From Nilaparvata lugens (Eukaryota > Arthropoda > Insecta > Hemiptera > Delphacidae), in contig NC_052508.1 of NCBI RefSeq assembly GCF_014356525.2, positions 52,138,442 to 52,202,441 of the forward strand: a DNA stretch of 64,000 nt, in the 5' to 3' direction. Positions 20,013 through 31,990 of the stretch are shown here, one piece after another. Numbering within the stretch: position 1 is the first letter of the stretch; every line of letters begins with the position of its first letter. Made by a program: the position numbers and the translations under genes. A model generated the notes under the pieces. It saw only the letters and a list, made by a program, of their open reading frames with translations, was not told the origin of the DNA and did not search any database.

Positions 20013-20482
20013 CTGTAAAACAATAATCAAATCGTCAATTATTAAGTAGATATTGGAGTTCAAATAAAAAATTTAAACAAACATCAGAATAAATTGAAGC
20101 AATAAGAGATTTCAAGTAATTCAAATTAATCTGTAGGTAATCACGGCTAGTACACAAGGTATGAAATGTCAACTTATCAACATATTTATGCTCAAGGATA
20201 GTATATAGTATTCTTGACTTATGCTAGCCAATTGAACCATAGGTATAAAAAGGTTTCATATTTATCAGAACACTCAGAAATATCAACATCTTTTACATAC
20301 AAAAATGCAGATAGTTAAGCCTACATTAAAAGAATGGTCACTTTTATTTCAAGATCTCAACATGATATGATTGAACGGGACTACATGCAGCTCTTATTGT
20401 AATACCATAAAGAAAATACTACAATAAAATACTTGTATTGAAATAATAATACTTGTATTTTATGTCTAGTGATACTGGTTAC

Positions 20483-20848
20483 GTCTAATGAGCGATTTTG
20501 GGGGAAGCAGTCCAGTGAGCGATCCATTGTTTAGAAAAACAATAAGGATAGGCAGAAGATATAAATGGGAGGCCTTGGGAGAACAGCTTTCAGCTTCGAA
20601 CAGTTTAAATTCATGTTTATACACATGAAAATCTACAATTCAAACCATCTGAATTTCTTCAAGTGAATTAATAACACAAATGCGAATAAATAAATATAAA
20701 GTGATTGCATAAACTGATTGTATAGCGTGCGATTGGATGAGATGATCAATGACGTCCAAGTCCTCCCATTCATAGCGTGTGTTATCGTAAACAATGGATC
20801 GCTCACTGGACTACCTTACCCATGATCGCTCATTGCCTCATTGGACGA
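20483..20848. mobile_element. MITE, about 365 bp
   Basis: The ends (C-G-T-C-T-A-A-T-G-A-G-C-G-A and T-C-G-C-T-C-A-T-T-G-C-C-T-C-A-T-T-G-G-A-C-G) and inner words (G-T-C-C-A-G-T-G-A-G-C-G-A-T-C-C-A-T-T-G-T-T-T) are inverted. No coding capacity. Confidence 0.7.
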
Positions 20849-21083
20849 CACCGTGATGGTTATCATAAACATTAAATCGATTGACTTGGGAAAACTCTCA
20901 AAAGGCAACAATGAGAAAGTCACAATTTCAAATAATTTGGCAACACCGATGTTTGGACGGTTGAAACTTGTAATTTCATGTTTCTACTTATTTCATTCAG
21001 ATCCGATTGCACTTAAATTACGTTGACCTAATTTTGCCGCAATTTAGTAACATCATCATACTGTCGTTATTTTATAATGGTTC

Positions 21084-21236
21084 ATTTGCATAAAAGACTG
21101 TTACATTTTAATCAAGATTAAACGCCACGATAACAATTCAATGAAGCCTTTCTTCTCAAAAAATCTTCTCTGATTGGTTCTCGTGGTATTTCCTAACCTT
21201 AATCATAATTAAAATTTAACAGGCGTTTGTGCCAGT
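21084..21236. mobile_element. element C MITE, copy 1 (degenerate)
   Basis: Palindromic element of about 150 bp with A-T-T-T-T-A-A-T-C near both ends and the central words C-T-C-T-G-A-T-T-G-G-T-T-C-T-C-G. Same family as 26950-27092, 32916-33038 and 61831-61980, whose ends read G-G-T-T-G-C-A-C-A-A-A-A-G-C-C-G-G. Confidence 0.65.
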
Positions 21237-21724
21237 CTCTTAATCACGGTTGAATTTAATAAACGTACTTGCCGACGGGAAGACCATGTTGAATTCTATT
21301 TCGAATTCTATTGAAGTGATAAGCTTCTCTACTGTATAAACTATAAACTGAAATGGAATATTCCAAAAAATTAAGTCATAATACTATTACCGTTTCAGCA
21401 TTTTGGCATGGTAACTAAAATTATGTTATTATGATCTTCCTAGTTATATGAATTCTAGACTCGATTATAATTCAACGATAATGCGTATTATATCAATTCA
21501 CATATCAGACTGACTGGATATAAATTAGAGTATTTTTCAACTCCATAAATGCATTTGCATTCATCTGAATCTAAACTTGATCCATAAGAAACATGAAATA
21601 AGGTTCATCATATAATTTGATAAGTGATTATGTTAACAGGTAATCAAGTGAGACAACAGTTTTCTACAGAAATTAAATAAATCCAACAGTACATTTGATT
21701 CATACAGCTTCACTAGAGATGTAA

Positions 21725-21805
21725 TGAAGACAATTTATTTCACAAGTGGTCCTACAATGATTGTCAGTCTGAGGATGAGGGTTCGACTCCCTTTTTGCTC
21801 GCATT
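21725..21805 (+). repeat. tRNA-like/SINE head fragment
   Basis: GAGGG-TTCGACT-CCCTT forms a T-arm-like stem and loop with a B-box-like word at 21779-21790; A-G-T-G-G-T-C-C upstream could be a decayed D arm. No paired acceptor stem was found, so a SINE remnant is likelier than a tRNA gene. Confidence 0.3.
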
Positions 21806-21940
21806 TTCTCACAATCTTCACGTCACGAACAGATCTATTATTCTCCAACTTCAGACTAGTTGAAGTTTTATATATTCAGTCGAAATTATTAAATATAGGC
21901 CTAGTCTCGAATAAGTCTTGGATGGAAATGAGAAATTGAT

Positions 21941-22194
21941 CTACGAAGGAGGGAGCAAAGAAAAATCGAGTCCCTTGTGTCTCAAAATGCGATGGCGCTT
22001 CAGCGTTGCTCTCCGTTTCGCTTTGTAAGGACAGAGGAGACAGAGAAATTGCGGCTCCTTGCCACACACACGTGTCAAGTGCTCTCTCAAGCTTTTACGG
22101 CAGGAATAGACCTTTCCACACCTACAGCATTGGAGGTCAGTGTTCATGGTCGCTGTAGAATCGTTCTCATGTTCCACATTGTTCACTGAAATTA
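21941..22194 (-). CDS. lola: lola alternative zinc-finger exon U15
   Basis: Two AG acceptors nine bases apart (AG at 22196-22195 and 22187-22186) leave the same phase, so I-S-V may be included or skipped. The protein continues N-N-V-E-H-E-N-D-S-T-A-T-M-N-T-D-L-Q. Finger 1 is C-C-R-C-G-K-V-Y-S-C-R-K-S-L-R-E-H-L-T-R-V-C (CCHC; the ligand pair is the second and third of the C-C-R-C run or the first and third); finger 2 is C-L-L-C-P-Y-K-A-K-R-R-A-T ... H-R-I-L-R-H; tail K-G-L-D-F-S-L-L-P-P-S. Confidence 0.92.
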
Positions 22195-25100
22195 CTGAAA
22201 ATAAAAAAATATATTTAATCATTGATAATTACTGTAAAATACTCTTATTCATTTCATGAAAATAATTACATATTCTTGATGAGAGTTAGGCCTACCTACT
22301 AGAATTGGGTGAGCCTATTTGAATTGTCCAATCGAATTTCACTCATGAAAAATTTTAGAACAATTTTTTTACGAATTAGTCTAACGTTTAAAAATAACTC
22401 CAGACTGAAATAAGATTGAAAAAAAAAATCCCAGTACTAGTATTACTAAATAGTATAGTTCATCTATCTTATTAGATTTGAAAAAAATAAGTAGAAATTA
22501 AAAATCAAAGTACATTTTTTATTTTCATTTTATATTCCACGACATGTTTCGACTTATACAATAAGTAATGTTCTCCAAGTGAGTGAGAGAAATGAATGGA
22601 AAAAATTGAAAGATCTACTATAATTACTAGAAACATTTCAGCTAATTTTTGTTATAATTTTATCAACTTTATATATATCAAGCTGAAACCTGAAAACTCA
22701 GGTTCTGACATCAGATCTCAGCAAAGTCATATGATATTATTGTTGCAGATCAAAAAAACAAATGAACAATTTGTTCACTCCAATACCGACATGCAGTCAA
22801 TTAAAAAATGATCAACGATTACGAAAAAAGTAATGAAACTAGGTAAATGGGCAACATAGTGGAATAGGTTGCAAAAACGTTCTCATTGAAAGTTCGAAAT
22901 GAATACTCCAATGGTTCGGAACATACCTTAAAATACAGGTCCACTCATCCCTCGTCGTGTCATTCTCCCATTTGCCACGTAAAAGACTGGAGCCTATGAT
23001 TCATTATATACCCCACAGTAAGAAACATACACAATGACCATAGTGATTGTTATTACTCTGAATTATCACTCGGATCACAAACTTCTATACCAATATTCAT
23101 TACTATGAAGAATCATTGAATATTTTAATATTGACTTCATAATAAGCCATGGATTATTATGGAAAATTAGGAGAAATGAATTTATAGATTAATACTACGT
23201 ACATAAACTTATTTTCTTGAAAACACTCGGATCACTAACAAAGATCAATCCACGGATCTAAGATCAATGGAAAATTGAATCCTTTTAATCCAAGAACATT
23301 AGATGGATGTGAACTACCATGTAAAAATTTGATTGCAATTGGTCGGTTTAGTTATTAGCAGAGCTTAGTGGGAATGACATCCACCAATAGAGTGAGGAGT
23401 GAGGAGAGAGCGGTTCTTGAGCAGCTTGCTTGTTTCTGATTGGTCGATTGGTTTGCACTCACACTAATAATATCAAAATGGAGACTCTGTCTATTTGATT
23501 ATCTCCAACCACCAATGAAGGAAGACAAGGGTGTCTGCTGAACAGCTTGCTTGTTCCTGATTGGTCGATTTTTCAACTGACACTGAACACATCAAAATGG
23601 AGAATCATTCTACAAATAGTTAGCATCAAAGACTAGTTGAATTGTATGTATGTAGTTAACTAAATTCACTCTCGACTCTCTTCTGATCGGGCAATTTTTA
23701 GAAGGGCCTAATTATATGTATCGGAATTCATTCGTTTACATACTCTCTCCTGATTGGTCGACAGTTTGTGAAGTGACTAATTCTTAACTATTCCAGTATG
23801 TAGCAGCACCATTTCTGGGTAATGAGTTGAAATAGAAGGGTTGTCTATTCACTCTTCTTGAATTTTTCAATACATTTGGAAGAATGAGAAAAACTTGTAC
23901 TTCATTGTTGCCTATCATACGCAAATATGGATTAAAGTGTGATTTAATAATATTTTCAAGCCTATTTTTTTAATGATAACTATCAAAATAGCATGGCCCT
24001 TATTCAAAATTTCGTTAGAATCTTGTGAAATTTTGGAAGAGGTTAGATGGTATCATCAATAAAAATATTCATCATCAAAACTTGATTTTTATTCATTTAT
24101 AGATTATACTAATAAACATTATTAATTACATAACACTAATTCAAAATAGGTAACTTACTCAACAAAACAATTATTGGAAAGAGATTTTAATAACTGTTTT
24201 CTCATAACTTGGCAGATATAATTGATATCTACGGATGATACATTATTTTCAAATATATTGTATTACAATTAATATTATTGGAAAATCGTAGATCTACTTT
24301 ATAATTTTATTGGAATCTTGAGGAATGATTTTTATACGCGTATATCATAGATCAAACTATAATAAACTAATGGTATTTATTCTGAATCGGATGGACATAG
24401 AGGAGTAGTGAGAAGTGGTGATGCCGTGTTGTTACCGCATAAGCATAAATTGCCGACAATGCCGACAGTTTGACGTGAATCTGACTGAATATATTTATAC
24501 TCCGTACAAAATTACTTCTGACTTGGAGGAATCTGAGAAACGGAGAGAAATGGAGGGAGATAAGCCAATTACAGTGATGGATAGAGTCATAGGTAGAGGC
24601 GCAGTTGCCAATTTGTCAATTAGACTCAGTCGACTCGATGCTTTCAGATGGGAAACTTCGTAAGTTTAACATGAGCGCTTGAATACTCTCTAGAAAAATT
24701 AGAGAACGCTGGCCGGTTCAGAACGGCAGCATCACCGCAGTTTTATCCCTACCGCTGTATGCCTTCTCTGCTGCGCATGTCAAAAGTAATTTTGTACGGA
24801 GTACGGAGTATAGTGACAATATTATGATTCAGTGTTCACTATTGTAACTTCGAAAGATATAAATGACTGTAGAACAGTGAACAGTTGATGTATCTATTGC
24901 AACCGGGTCACGCATCATCCCACTAGTTTCATTCTGATTTAATTGTAAATTTTCCTTGATTTCAATATAACTTATCTGTTTTATTTGTTACTGTCTATTG
25001 TATTTGTTGTGCCTGTGTAATATATTGTATGTTCAATAAATGTGAATTGTGACATGGCTATATGTATCTTCTATGTTCACCTGGACCAATAAAAACTTGA

Positions 25101-25299
25101 AACACACCAACTTCAGTATGCCGCCTTTCCACACCAATTTTGAAGTTATGACATTCAGAGTTCACTGTAGACGATTTAACATGGAATGATAGATTTATTT
25201 TTACACGTTAAAAGCATTACTCGAGGATTGTGAGCAAAGTTGAGGCAATAAGAGTGCGCTTCCACTCAACCCACAATCCTAACACTGCAGATAGCTAGG
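22195..25299. other. inter-exon sequence U15-U16
   Basis: 23415-23490 and 23535-23610 are diverged direct repeats (C-A-G-C-T-T-G-C-T-T-G-T-T, C-T-G-A-T-T-G-G-T-C-G-A, A-T-C-A-A-A-A-T-G-G-A-G-A), and C-T-G-A-T-T-G-G-T-C-G-A recurs at 23750. An inverted-repeat element lies at 24499-24802. A minus-strand AATAAA at 25199-25194 is about 100 bases past the U16 stop. No gene. Confidence 0.5.
24499..24802. mobile_element. MITE, about 300 bp
   Basis: Inverted ends ACTCCGTACAAAATTACTT and its complement; the right end is followed by a second A-C-G-G-A-G-T-A. A plus-strand open frame of 82 codons crosses the left end but has no recognisable domain and is not called a gene. Confidence 0.65.
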
Positions 25300-25532
25300 T
25301 TATTTCCGATATTGTTGCCGATGTTTCATAGCAATGTGTAAGCGCAAATTTCGATGTCGGGTGGCCCGATGCGTACAGAAGGGACAGGAGAACTGCGGCT
25401 CCTCCCCGCAAGCCATCATGTGTTCTTTTTTTGCTGACGGGCGCTTAAATCGCTTGCCGCACTTATCACAGCTCAGGCGCATCGCTGCAGCGTCCACTTC
25501 ATAGCCCACAAAGAAATTGGCTTCTTGCACTA
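25300..25532 (-). CDS. lola: lola alternative zinc-finger exon U16
   Basis: Acceptor is a T-A-G-T-A-G pair (AG at 25534-25533 or 25531-25530); both keep phase and differ by one residue. Linker (V)-Q-E-A-N-F-F-V-G-Y-E-V-D-A-A-A-M-R-L-S. Finger 1 is C-D-K-C-G-K-R-F-K-R-P-S-A-K-K-E-H-M-M-A-C (H-x3-C); finger 2 is C-P-F-C-T-H-R-A-T-R-H-R-N-L-R-L-H-I-A-M-K-H; tail R-Q-Q-Y-R-K. The exon is more GC-rich than its surroundings, in line with purifying selection on codons. Confidence 0.92.
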
Positions 25533-26407
25533 CTATAACAAACACAAAAGTTATCAAGAGTTCGTTCAATCTATTACAGTATCAACATAATTTTGATACT
25601 ATTATCAACATTGTTTTTCATAATATTCATAATCATTTTATGATCAAGTGTTTTTGTCTCTGTTAAATAAAAACGATTAAAAAATTCACCATAAAATAAT
25701 TACAAATAAAACAATATAAAACTTTTAGTACACTTTTAATTTTCAAGTTATGGACTTTTTAACTTGAAAATGACCTATGGTCGAAACTAGTCGTTAAAAT
25801 ATTTGAAAGTTTTCAATGAAAGGGTATTAAAAGTTTTATATTGTTTTTTTAATCAAGTAGCCACATAAGCGAAGTGATTTTTTAATAATTACAAATTATG
25901 AAATCATTATTATCTATTATGTCACTACCGACAAAAGAAACGAATATGCGCAATTGAGTATTATGACTTTTCTGCCATTCTATTATAGCCTAGATGAAAA
26001 AATGTGATATTGATGAAATGTGGTCAGGAAACATGATTCCTTGTTGGAAAAGATGGAGATTTTTAACCACTATAAAAGATCTAATTTTCAGATAGATAAA
26101 ATAATAGAAAATGTATACTTCCTGAATGCCAGTGGTGCCCACCGGGGGGAGGGGTTTGGACGCAGACTTCGTCCAGAAATTCTTGAGGAGGGGTGCTCAA
26201 AATTAGATCTTGATTTGGGGGGAACTCTGTGTATGCTTATTATAAAATGTGATATTTTTAATGGAATAAGCTAATTACTTATCATCAATGAGTTGACGCA
26301 ATAGAAATCTGTAAACGAAAAAGTCTGGGAAATTGAAAATCGACTCCAGATATCCAAGTAATTGAACTGTCACGATCTAAAAGAAGTACAGTAGTGATAG
26401 CTTGGAG

Positions 26408-26807
26408 CAGTGGCGGATCTAGAATTTTATTTTGGGGGGGGCCGAAGAAGGAAACCGGTTGTTCCAAGGAGGGGGGGGGAACCAGCGCCGACGCCTCTAG
26501 GGGAAACCGCTAAGTCACTGTATGTGCGTCCTCTATAGTGCGCGTTTGTTTCAATGAAACCAGATAAACGGAGCGGGCAGGCAATGTAAATGTAACTAAG
26601 ATATTATACAAAGTATTAAAACGTTAACGGATATCATACAATTGAAGACGTAGTAGTGGAATTAGGTCATTCTTGCCAATGAATATACTTTACCAGCTTC
26701 AAACTAATTATATTTGTATAAAATTTACATTCTTACAAAAAAAAAATTAGGCGTTTTGGGGGGGGGGCTTGAGCCCGAAAGCCCCCCCCCCCGTAGATCC
26801 GCCACTG
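26408..26807. mobile_element. hAT-type MITE with 8-bp target duplication
   Basis: 400 bp bounded by CAGTGGCGGATCTA and TAGATCCGCCACTG and flanked by a perfect 8-bp direct repeat GCTTGGAG (26400-26407 and 26808-26815), the signature of hAT insertion. Long G and C runs just inside the ends. No transposase, so it was moved in trans. Confidence 0.92.
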
Positions 26808-26949
26808 GCTTGGAGGAAGGGAACGATGATTTCTCTGCTAAAAGAAATCCTCTACATAATTAGGAAACATATATTCATGATTATAATATAACTTACTGGT
26901 CGTAGTAACAATATTCCTCGAATTTATTAGCTAGTGTAAACGACCTACA

Positions 26950-27092
26950 ACTGGTTGCACAAAAGCTATTTGAATTGTAATCGTGATCAAATGACACGAC
27001 AATCAATCAGAGAAGCTTCTTTTCATAACAGTCTCTGATTGGTTCTTGAGGAGTTCAATCATGATGAAAATACAGGCTTTTGTACAACCGGG
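26950..27092. mobile_element. element C MITE, copy 2
   Basis: Starts G-G-T-T-G-C-A-C-A-A-A-A-G-C and ends G-C-T-T-T-T-G-T-A-C-A-A-C-C, with the family's A-A-T-C-A-G-A-G-A-A-G and C-T-C-T-G-A-T-T-G-G-T-T-C-T centre. Confidence 0.7.
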
Positions 27093-27416
27093 CCATGATA
27101 GTGTTTCTCAATTATTATAAGTTGTGGTTAATGATAGACCTATTGTTCCCTCCGGAACATATTAATTCATTTCAAAATACAATTTTAGAATGAGTTTATT
27201 TTGCTAATGCGAAGCCTTTTTGTGAGATGGGACTTTCAAGTTATGATTAATTGTTAAGGCGAAATCTTCTCGAATAAATGAGACGATTTGGATAGAGTTC
27301 AACACTCAAAATTTAGTTGAGCTCTTATCCAATGGAAATTCATCAATGGGTTTGTGTAAAATTGAAATTCACATTGAATTTCCAGTTATGTATTTTGTAT
27401 GTATAGCGATAAAACG

Positions 27417-27646
27417 TCAACCCAGCTCGAGGCTATGTTTACGCAGATGATGTATAGTTATACTGCGTTTCCGATGGGCCCTGTAACCACAGAATTGACA
27501 GGAAAACATGGGATTTTCACTGCAATGCTCAGCATGCACCAGTGCGGTCTCCTCACTCTTGAAAGACTTTTCACATCTTGTACACTGATAAACGTTTCTT
27601 CTGGAACGCAAATTTGACTGTCGTAGAATGGTCTCATTTGCAACAC
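27417..27646 (-). CDS. lola: lola alternative zinc-finger exon U17
   Basis: Acceptor AG at 27648-27647 (T-T-G-T-T-A-C-A-G), split codon GT, V-A-N-E-T-I-L-R-Q-S-N-L-R-S-R-R-N-V-Y-Q. Finger 1 is C-T-R-C-E-K-S-F-K-S-E-E-T-A-L-V-H-A-E-H-C (H-x3-C); finger 2 is C-Q-F-C-G-Y-R-A-H-R-K-R-S-I-T-I-H-H-L-R-K-H; tail S-L-E-L-G. Among the most divergent of the short exons: the usual G-K-T-Y is E-K-S-F and the inter-finger junction is S-E-N-P-M-F. Confidence 0.9.
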
Positions 27647-29417
27647 CTGTAACAATGCAATTTATAATGCATTTCAAATAATGAATTCTCGAGCATTGAA
27701 TAGTGAGGGGATATAGTTGTTATAAAGGACAGTCAGATAATAATAGGCTATTTGGAATATGAAATAAATGAGCATAATATAGGCCTACTATTAATATATT
27801 AGACTTGTGATTTTTGGTTGTGTCAAGAGGGCTGTTATGGGAAGTATTTCTTCCTGGTGCCCTCATATTGTAATGTAAATAAATAAAAAAAGTTGAATTT
27901 TTGGATTTATTAAATAGTGAGGTAGTTGATATGATAGTTAGTAAAAATTGCATATATATGAATAATATTTGAAATTATATCAAATACTTCAGAGTATTCT
28001 TAGACATTGGATAAAAAAACAAGAATTGCTGGGCAACCAATTATTGTGAATTCATGATGTTCAATATGAGAATATTGACATATTGAATATCAACTTAAGA
28101 TGCTAAATTCCTATATTGATAGACAAAGGGTGATAGGCAATTGATGATTCATTACTGAATAATGAAGTTTTCCATAAGTGAAATATATTCTCATTCGATT
28201 AAATTATTCCAATAGGTAAAACGATTCTCTCAAAGATTTCCTCTTATCGAAAATTCCTTCTTAATTAATTGGGATGATAATCATTCTCTGTTAATTATTA
28301 TCAATTATATATTTCAGGAAAAAACTATTTCTCGATTATTCAATGGTTGTGACAACTTGAATAAAGTAGTCAGAATTGATTCTTGATTCACCATGATCAA
28401 TCCCTATGAACCCAGCGTGTATCACAGTGATATTGGTCTAAAACCAAAACTATAAAATTTATTTTTCAATATTAATTTTCTAATATCAATTTGAATGAAT
28501 TCTATTCTCTGTGAGAGTTGTACTTATTGTGAAAATTGGACATACATAGTTTTATTCAATACGGATAAAAATTATTCATCATAGCTAATATCACCATACA
28601 TCTAGAATCAAATACTACAATGAAATTTGTGTAAGGACCGGTTTCCGAGCTCGGGATTTAGCTCTAGAAGAATTTAAGTTCTAGAATTTAAACAGCTGGA
28701 GTTAGAAAATTAGCTTTTCGAAACAGGGCACTACGCCCGTAGTCAGAGTCACAGCCATGTTTAAATTCAATTTCGAAAAACTAGAGAATTGAACACAGAA
28801 TAAAATAAAAAGAAAATAGTGTAAAGTTTTAGCTATATTATTTGAATTATTTAAGAATGTTCAATTTCGTCAAGGAAAAACGTTTCAAATTATAGAAATG
28901 AGAAAATGAAGATTGTCATGAAAACTGCGACTTTAGGCCCCCTTTCGGAAAGCCATTTTCTGACTTCAGTTGTTTAAAGAAAATAACTTAGCTAAATCCT
29001 GAGCTCGGAAACTGGCCCTTAATCTATGAAACATTAGAATAATGAATTTGAATACTCTCTCAATTTATAAACTAAAGAATGAATCAGTATTTTTGTGACA
29101 GTTATCAAGTCATGTCATTCAATATTATTATTTGTGAGTGAATCAATGTAAAAATAAACATATGAATATAGTTATCTATTATAGTATCACCTCACAACAC
29201 TCAAGTAAAAAAATTGAAGAGAAATTGGGAAATTAATGGAATTCAGTGAAAAAGGAACGTAAATGCATCATGAGAAAAGTGTTTTATTTCTGTCAACATG
29301 AGTAAATAGTACAAAAGTATAATAGTGAATGGCCAAAAATGGTATAATAGAGCAAGTCTTTCTCGGTGGAATGATAACTTAGAATATTGAAAATGAACTT
29401 AAAATGTTGGCTTGTTA
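27647..29417. other. inter-exon sequence U17-U18
   Basis: Holds element A copy at 28633-29020. A minus-strand AATAAA at 29288-29283 lies about 130 bases past the U18 stop. Otherwise AT-rich, no gene. Confidence 0.5.
28633..29020. mobile_element. element A, full-length but diverged copy
   Basis: Complete from A-C-C-G-G-T-T-T-C-C-G-A-G-C-T-C-G-G-G to C-T-C-G-G-A-A-A-C-T-G-G-C-C-C-T-T. More base changes and small indels than the copies at 13297 and 41345, so it is older. Confidence 0.75.
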
Positions 29418-29653
29418 TTAAATCATCATTATTCTATCCAGGTCTTGGCCCAGATATTCATTGGGGTGTCTCAACACAAGGTGCCTGCGCAGATTTTGAA
29501 ACCACTTGACCTTGTAGGGACAAAATCGACACTGGAATTTGCAAGCCTGGCCGCAATCGCGTCTCATGTGAGTGTTCCTGTCCGCGCGGTTCTTGTACGA
29601 TTTGTGACACTTTGGACAGATATGGCGTTGCTGTGTTGATGTCATCAACTCAC
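29418..29653 (-). CDS. lola: lola alternative zinc-finger exon U18
   Basis: Acceptor A-T-T-A-G-C-A-G offers two AGs three bases apart (AG at 29655-29654 or 29658-29657), both in phase. Short start E-L-M-T-S-T-Q-Q-R-H-I. Finger 1 is C-P-K-C-H-K-S-Y-K-N-R-A-D-R-N-T-H-M-R-R-D-C; finger 2 is C-R-F-C-P-Y-K-V-K-W-F-Q-N-L-R-R-H-L-V-L-R-H; tail P-N-E-Y-L-G-Q-D-L-D-R-I-M-M-I. The upstream tract is poor in pyrimidines, so use may depend on an enhancer. Confidence 0.91.
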
Positions 29654-29946
29654 CTGCTAATCAGTCAAAAGGTCAAACAATAGTCCTCAGTAGCGGAACA
29701 AGCAAATAAAACTAGTGAGGAAGTTTTAAACAGGAAAATATAATGAATGGAAGGTCAACTGACTTACGAAGGAAGAGAAAGGAGAAAAGAAGTAACGTAA
29801 TGTTACGTTACATTTCAGAATTTTCGAGAGGATTGCTCACCATTATTTCAAACTAAATGATTCAGTTATTCCACATTCAGTTATAATGATCGATTCATGT
29901 TGATAGTGTATCTCTATTCGTCTAATGTATTATGCCTTATAAAATA

Positions 29947-29948
<2 letters not shown>

Positions 29949-29986
<38 letters not shown>
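29949..29986. repeat. (AT)n microsatellite
   Basis: About 19 uninterrupted AT units. Confidence 0.95.
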
Positions 29987-29988
<2 letters not shown>

Positions 29989-30136
29989 TTACATGGCATT
30001 CGTTGTACAATAATTGAACACTATCAATAAAGATTGGTTGTCCAAAATAGGTGCAAAATTGAGTGCAACGAGGCTGACACACGTGACATATATTAGTTTG
30101 ATTGTATAGTAAGAGATGGTGTGGTATTTCTCCATT

Positions 30137-30329
30137 GTTGAAAGGAAAAGACGTTGATGTTGTCAATACCACTATATTTGTTCAAAATTAATTCACATTA
30201 CATGCTCTGCAATGTAAATTAATTTTGAACAAATATAGTCCAATAGCATATATATGCTCTGCAATGTAAATTAATTTTGAACAAATACAGTCTAGTGGTA
30301 TTGACAACATCAACATCTTTTCTTTCAAT
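30137..30329. mobile_element. inverted-repeat element with internal duplication
   Basis: Arms T-T-G-A-A-A-G-G-A-A-A-A-G-A-C-G-T-T-G-A-T-G-T-T-G and complement. Inside, a 38-bp stretch (T-G-C-T-C-T-G-C-A-A-T-G-T-A-A-A-T-T-A-A ...) occurs twice in direct order, at 30204 and 30255. Confidence 0.65.
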
Positions 30330-30522
30330 GACATATTGGAATGGCATTTGATTTCAATGACATCAAATACATTATTTGATCATCCACTCGTGTGACAGGA
30401 AACTGCGTCAAGAGGGATATGCGACATTTGCAGACGTCAATCAGTTGAAGTGTGAATCACAGGCTTAACGTTACGTAACGTATCATCAGAAGTCAGTGTA
30501 AAATATTTCCTGTTTTATCAAA

Positions 30523-31077
30523 GGCAAGCAAGCAACAAACATTTGAAGTGCACGGCTTAGCTAGAATTTTCATAACCTCCGAATGCAGCAGATGTTAGTT
30601 TTTTCACGTGAATGAATGAAGTTGTCTTTGCATGTGTGGTTATAGTCTGCTATAATTAGCAATAAGACGCAACTAGCAACTTTGCTTTGAACATTTTCGT
30701 CAATTCGATTGAATTCAATTCGAGTGAAATCTCAATTCAATTTGTTCATCTTCTAAAAATATTTTTCAATTAAGAAGATATCAAGTAGGCATTTGGCGAC
30801 TTGGGCAGCTGCGTTTTGGCAAGCTTTCATGTCGCGAGCAACACAACTGATATCCAACTCATATTTTGCTCTAATGTGCGAATCAATGAAAATCACATTC
30901 AGAAGCATAATTGCTAGTTGCGACTTGTTGGTTGCTTGTTGCGTTAGTTTGTGAGCATACTATGACCACACATACAAAGACAACTTTTTTCACACATGTA
31001 AAAAAATAGCTGCTGCATTCACAGGTGAGAAAAATTCTCATGTAGCCGTGCACTAAAATTGCTTGTTGCTTGCTGCT
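30523..31077. mobile_element. fold-back element, about 555 bp
   Basis: Long inverted arms: G-C-A-A-G-C-A-A-G-C-A-A-C ... G-T-G-C-A-C-G-G-C-T at the left and A-G-C-C-G-T-G-C-A-C ... G-T-T-G-C-T-T-G-C-T-G-C at the right, with G-T-T-G-T-C-T-T-T-G and C-A-A-A-G-A-C-A-A-C further in. No gene. Confidence 0.7.
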
Positions 31078-31599
31078 TATATGCAGAGAGTATAGAATGA
31101 AACATTTTATTTTCTCTGCTCATATGTGGGAGCTACCTAATGCTTGTTTAACACGAGTACGGTTCCTTACAATTCGGTTCGTTGCCCAAAACGGATGAGA
31201 CTTCCATCAGGACCTCCTATATACTACCCATTGATATATATAGTTAGATGACTAAGCTATACCTTCAAGCGTTTGGAAGCATGATGCCTCCTTCATTTCT
31301 CGTCGCCATTGAATATCGGGCAAGAAGTCAGGCGCCCAGACAGACTTATATGGGAAAACATCGACTTTCATTGCGTTATATCTTTCGACATACTTGATGG
31401 ATTTCAATATAATTTTTTTTCAACTTTTCGTCATTTCCATTACCATATGATACAATGATTTGTTCATTGAACATTATTTTTTACTCGACCAAACATCTAA
31501 TTTAGTGAACCTACCTCACTACAGATTTTGATCCATTCTATTAGCAAATGAATCTCATTTTTACAATATTTTCCTATTACCATGTATTTAGGATATGGA

Positions 31600-31990
31600 A
31601 AATAAAACATTTATTATAGGACGCTAATATTACCGTATATTTTATTAGATGGCAAATAATAATAAATCAACTGTTATCACAATATTTCGTGAAACTGTTT
31701 CCATTCGTTTTGTAACTTAAGTATAGGTACTAACTATACTCTATACTCCTATATTTAATATAAGATAATAAATAACTACATATTATAAAAACGGGAAAAA
31801 TAAAACAAAAATTATAGATTGCTAATATTACCGTATATTCTATTAGATGGCAAATAATAATAAATTAACCATTATCACAATATTTCGTGAAACTGTTTCT
31901 CATTCGTTTTGCAACTTAAGTATAGGTACCTAACTATACTCCTATATTTAATATAAGATAATAAATAACTACATATTATAAGAACGGGAA
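31600..31990. repeat. direct tandem duplication, unit about 196 bp
   Basis: G-C-T-A-A-T-A-T-T-A-C-C-G-T-A-T-A-T-T at 31622 recurs at 31819, and both copies run through A-A-C-T-T-A-A-G-T-A-T-A-G-G-T-A-C to the same A-T-A-A-T-A-A-A-T-A-A-C-T-A-C end. Few differences between copies. Confidence 0.85.

Larger units (their letters stand above)
20013..21940. other. inter-exon sequence U14-U15
   Basis: Two inverted-repeat elements (20483-20848 and 21084-21236) and a possible tRNA-like arm (21777-21795) are listed separately. No protein-coding signal. Confidence 0.5.
25533..27416. other. inter-exon sequence U16-U17
   Basis: 25706-25850 forms an imperfect inverted repeat (A-C-A-A-T-A-T-A-A-A-A-C-T-T-T-T-A). 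26130 begins a C-A-G-T-G-G-T-G-C-C-C-A-C-C end like that of a hAT element, without a partner found. The hAT MITE (26408-26807) and element C copy 2 are listed separately. No gene. Confidence 0.5.

Noticed and set aside
24415..24663. 82-codon plus-strand open frame
   Set aside because: It crosses the end of an inverted-repeat element and has no conserved motif.
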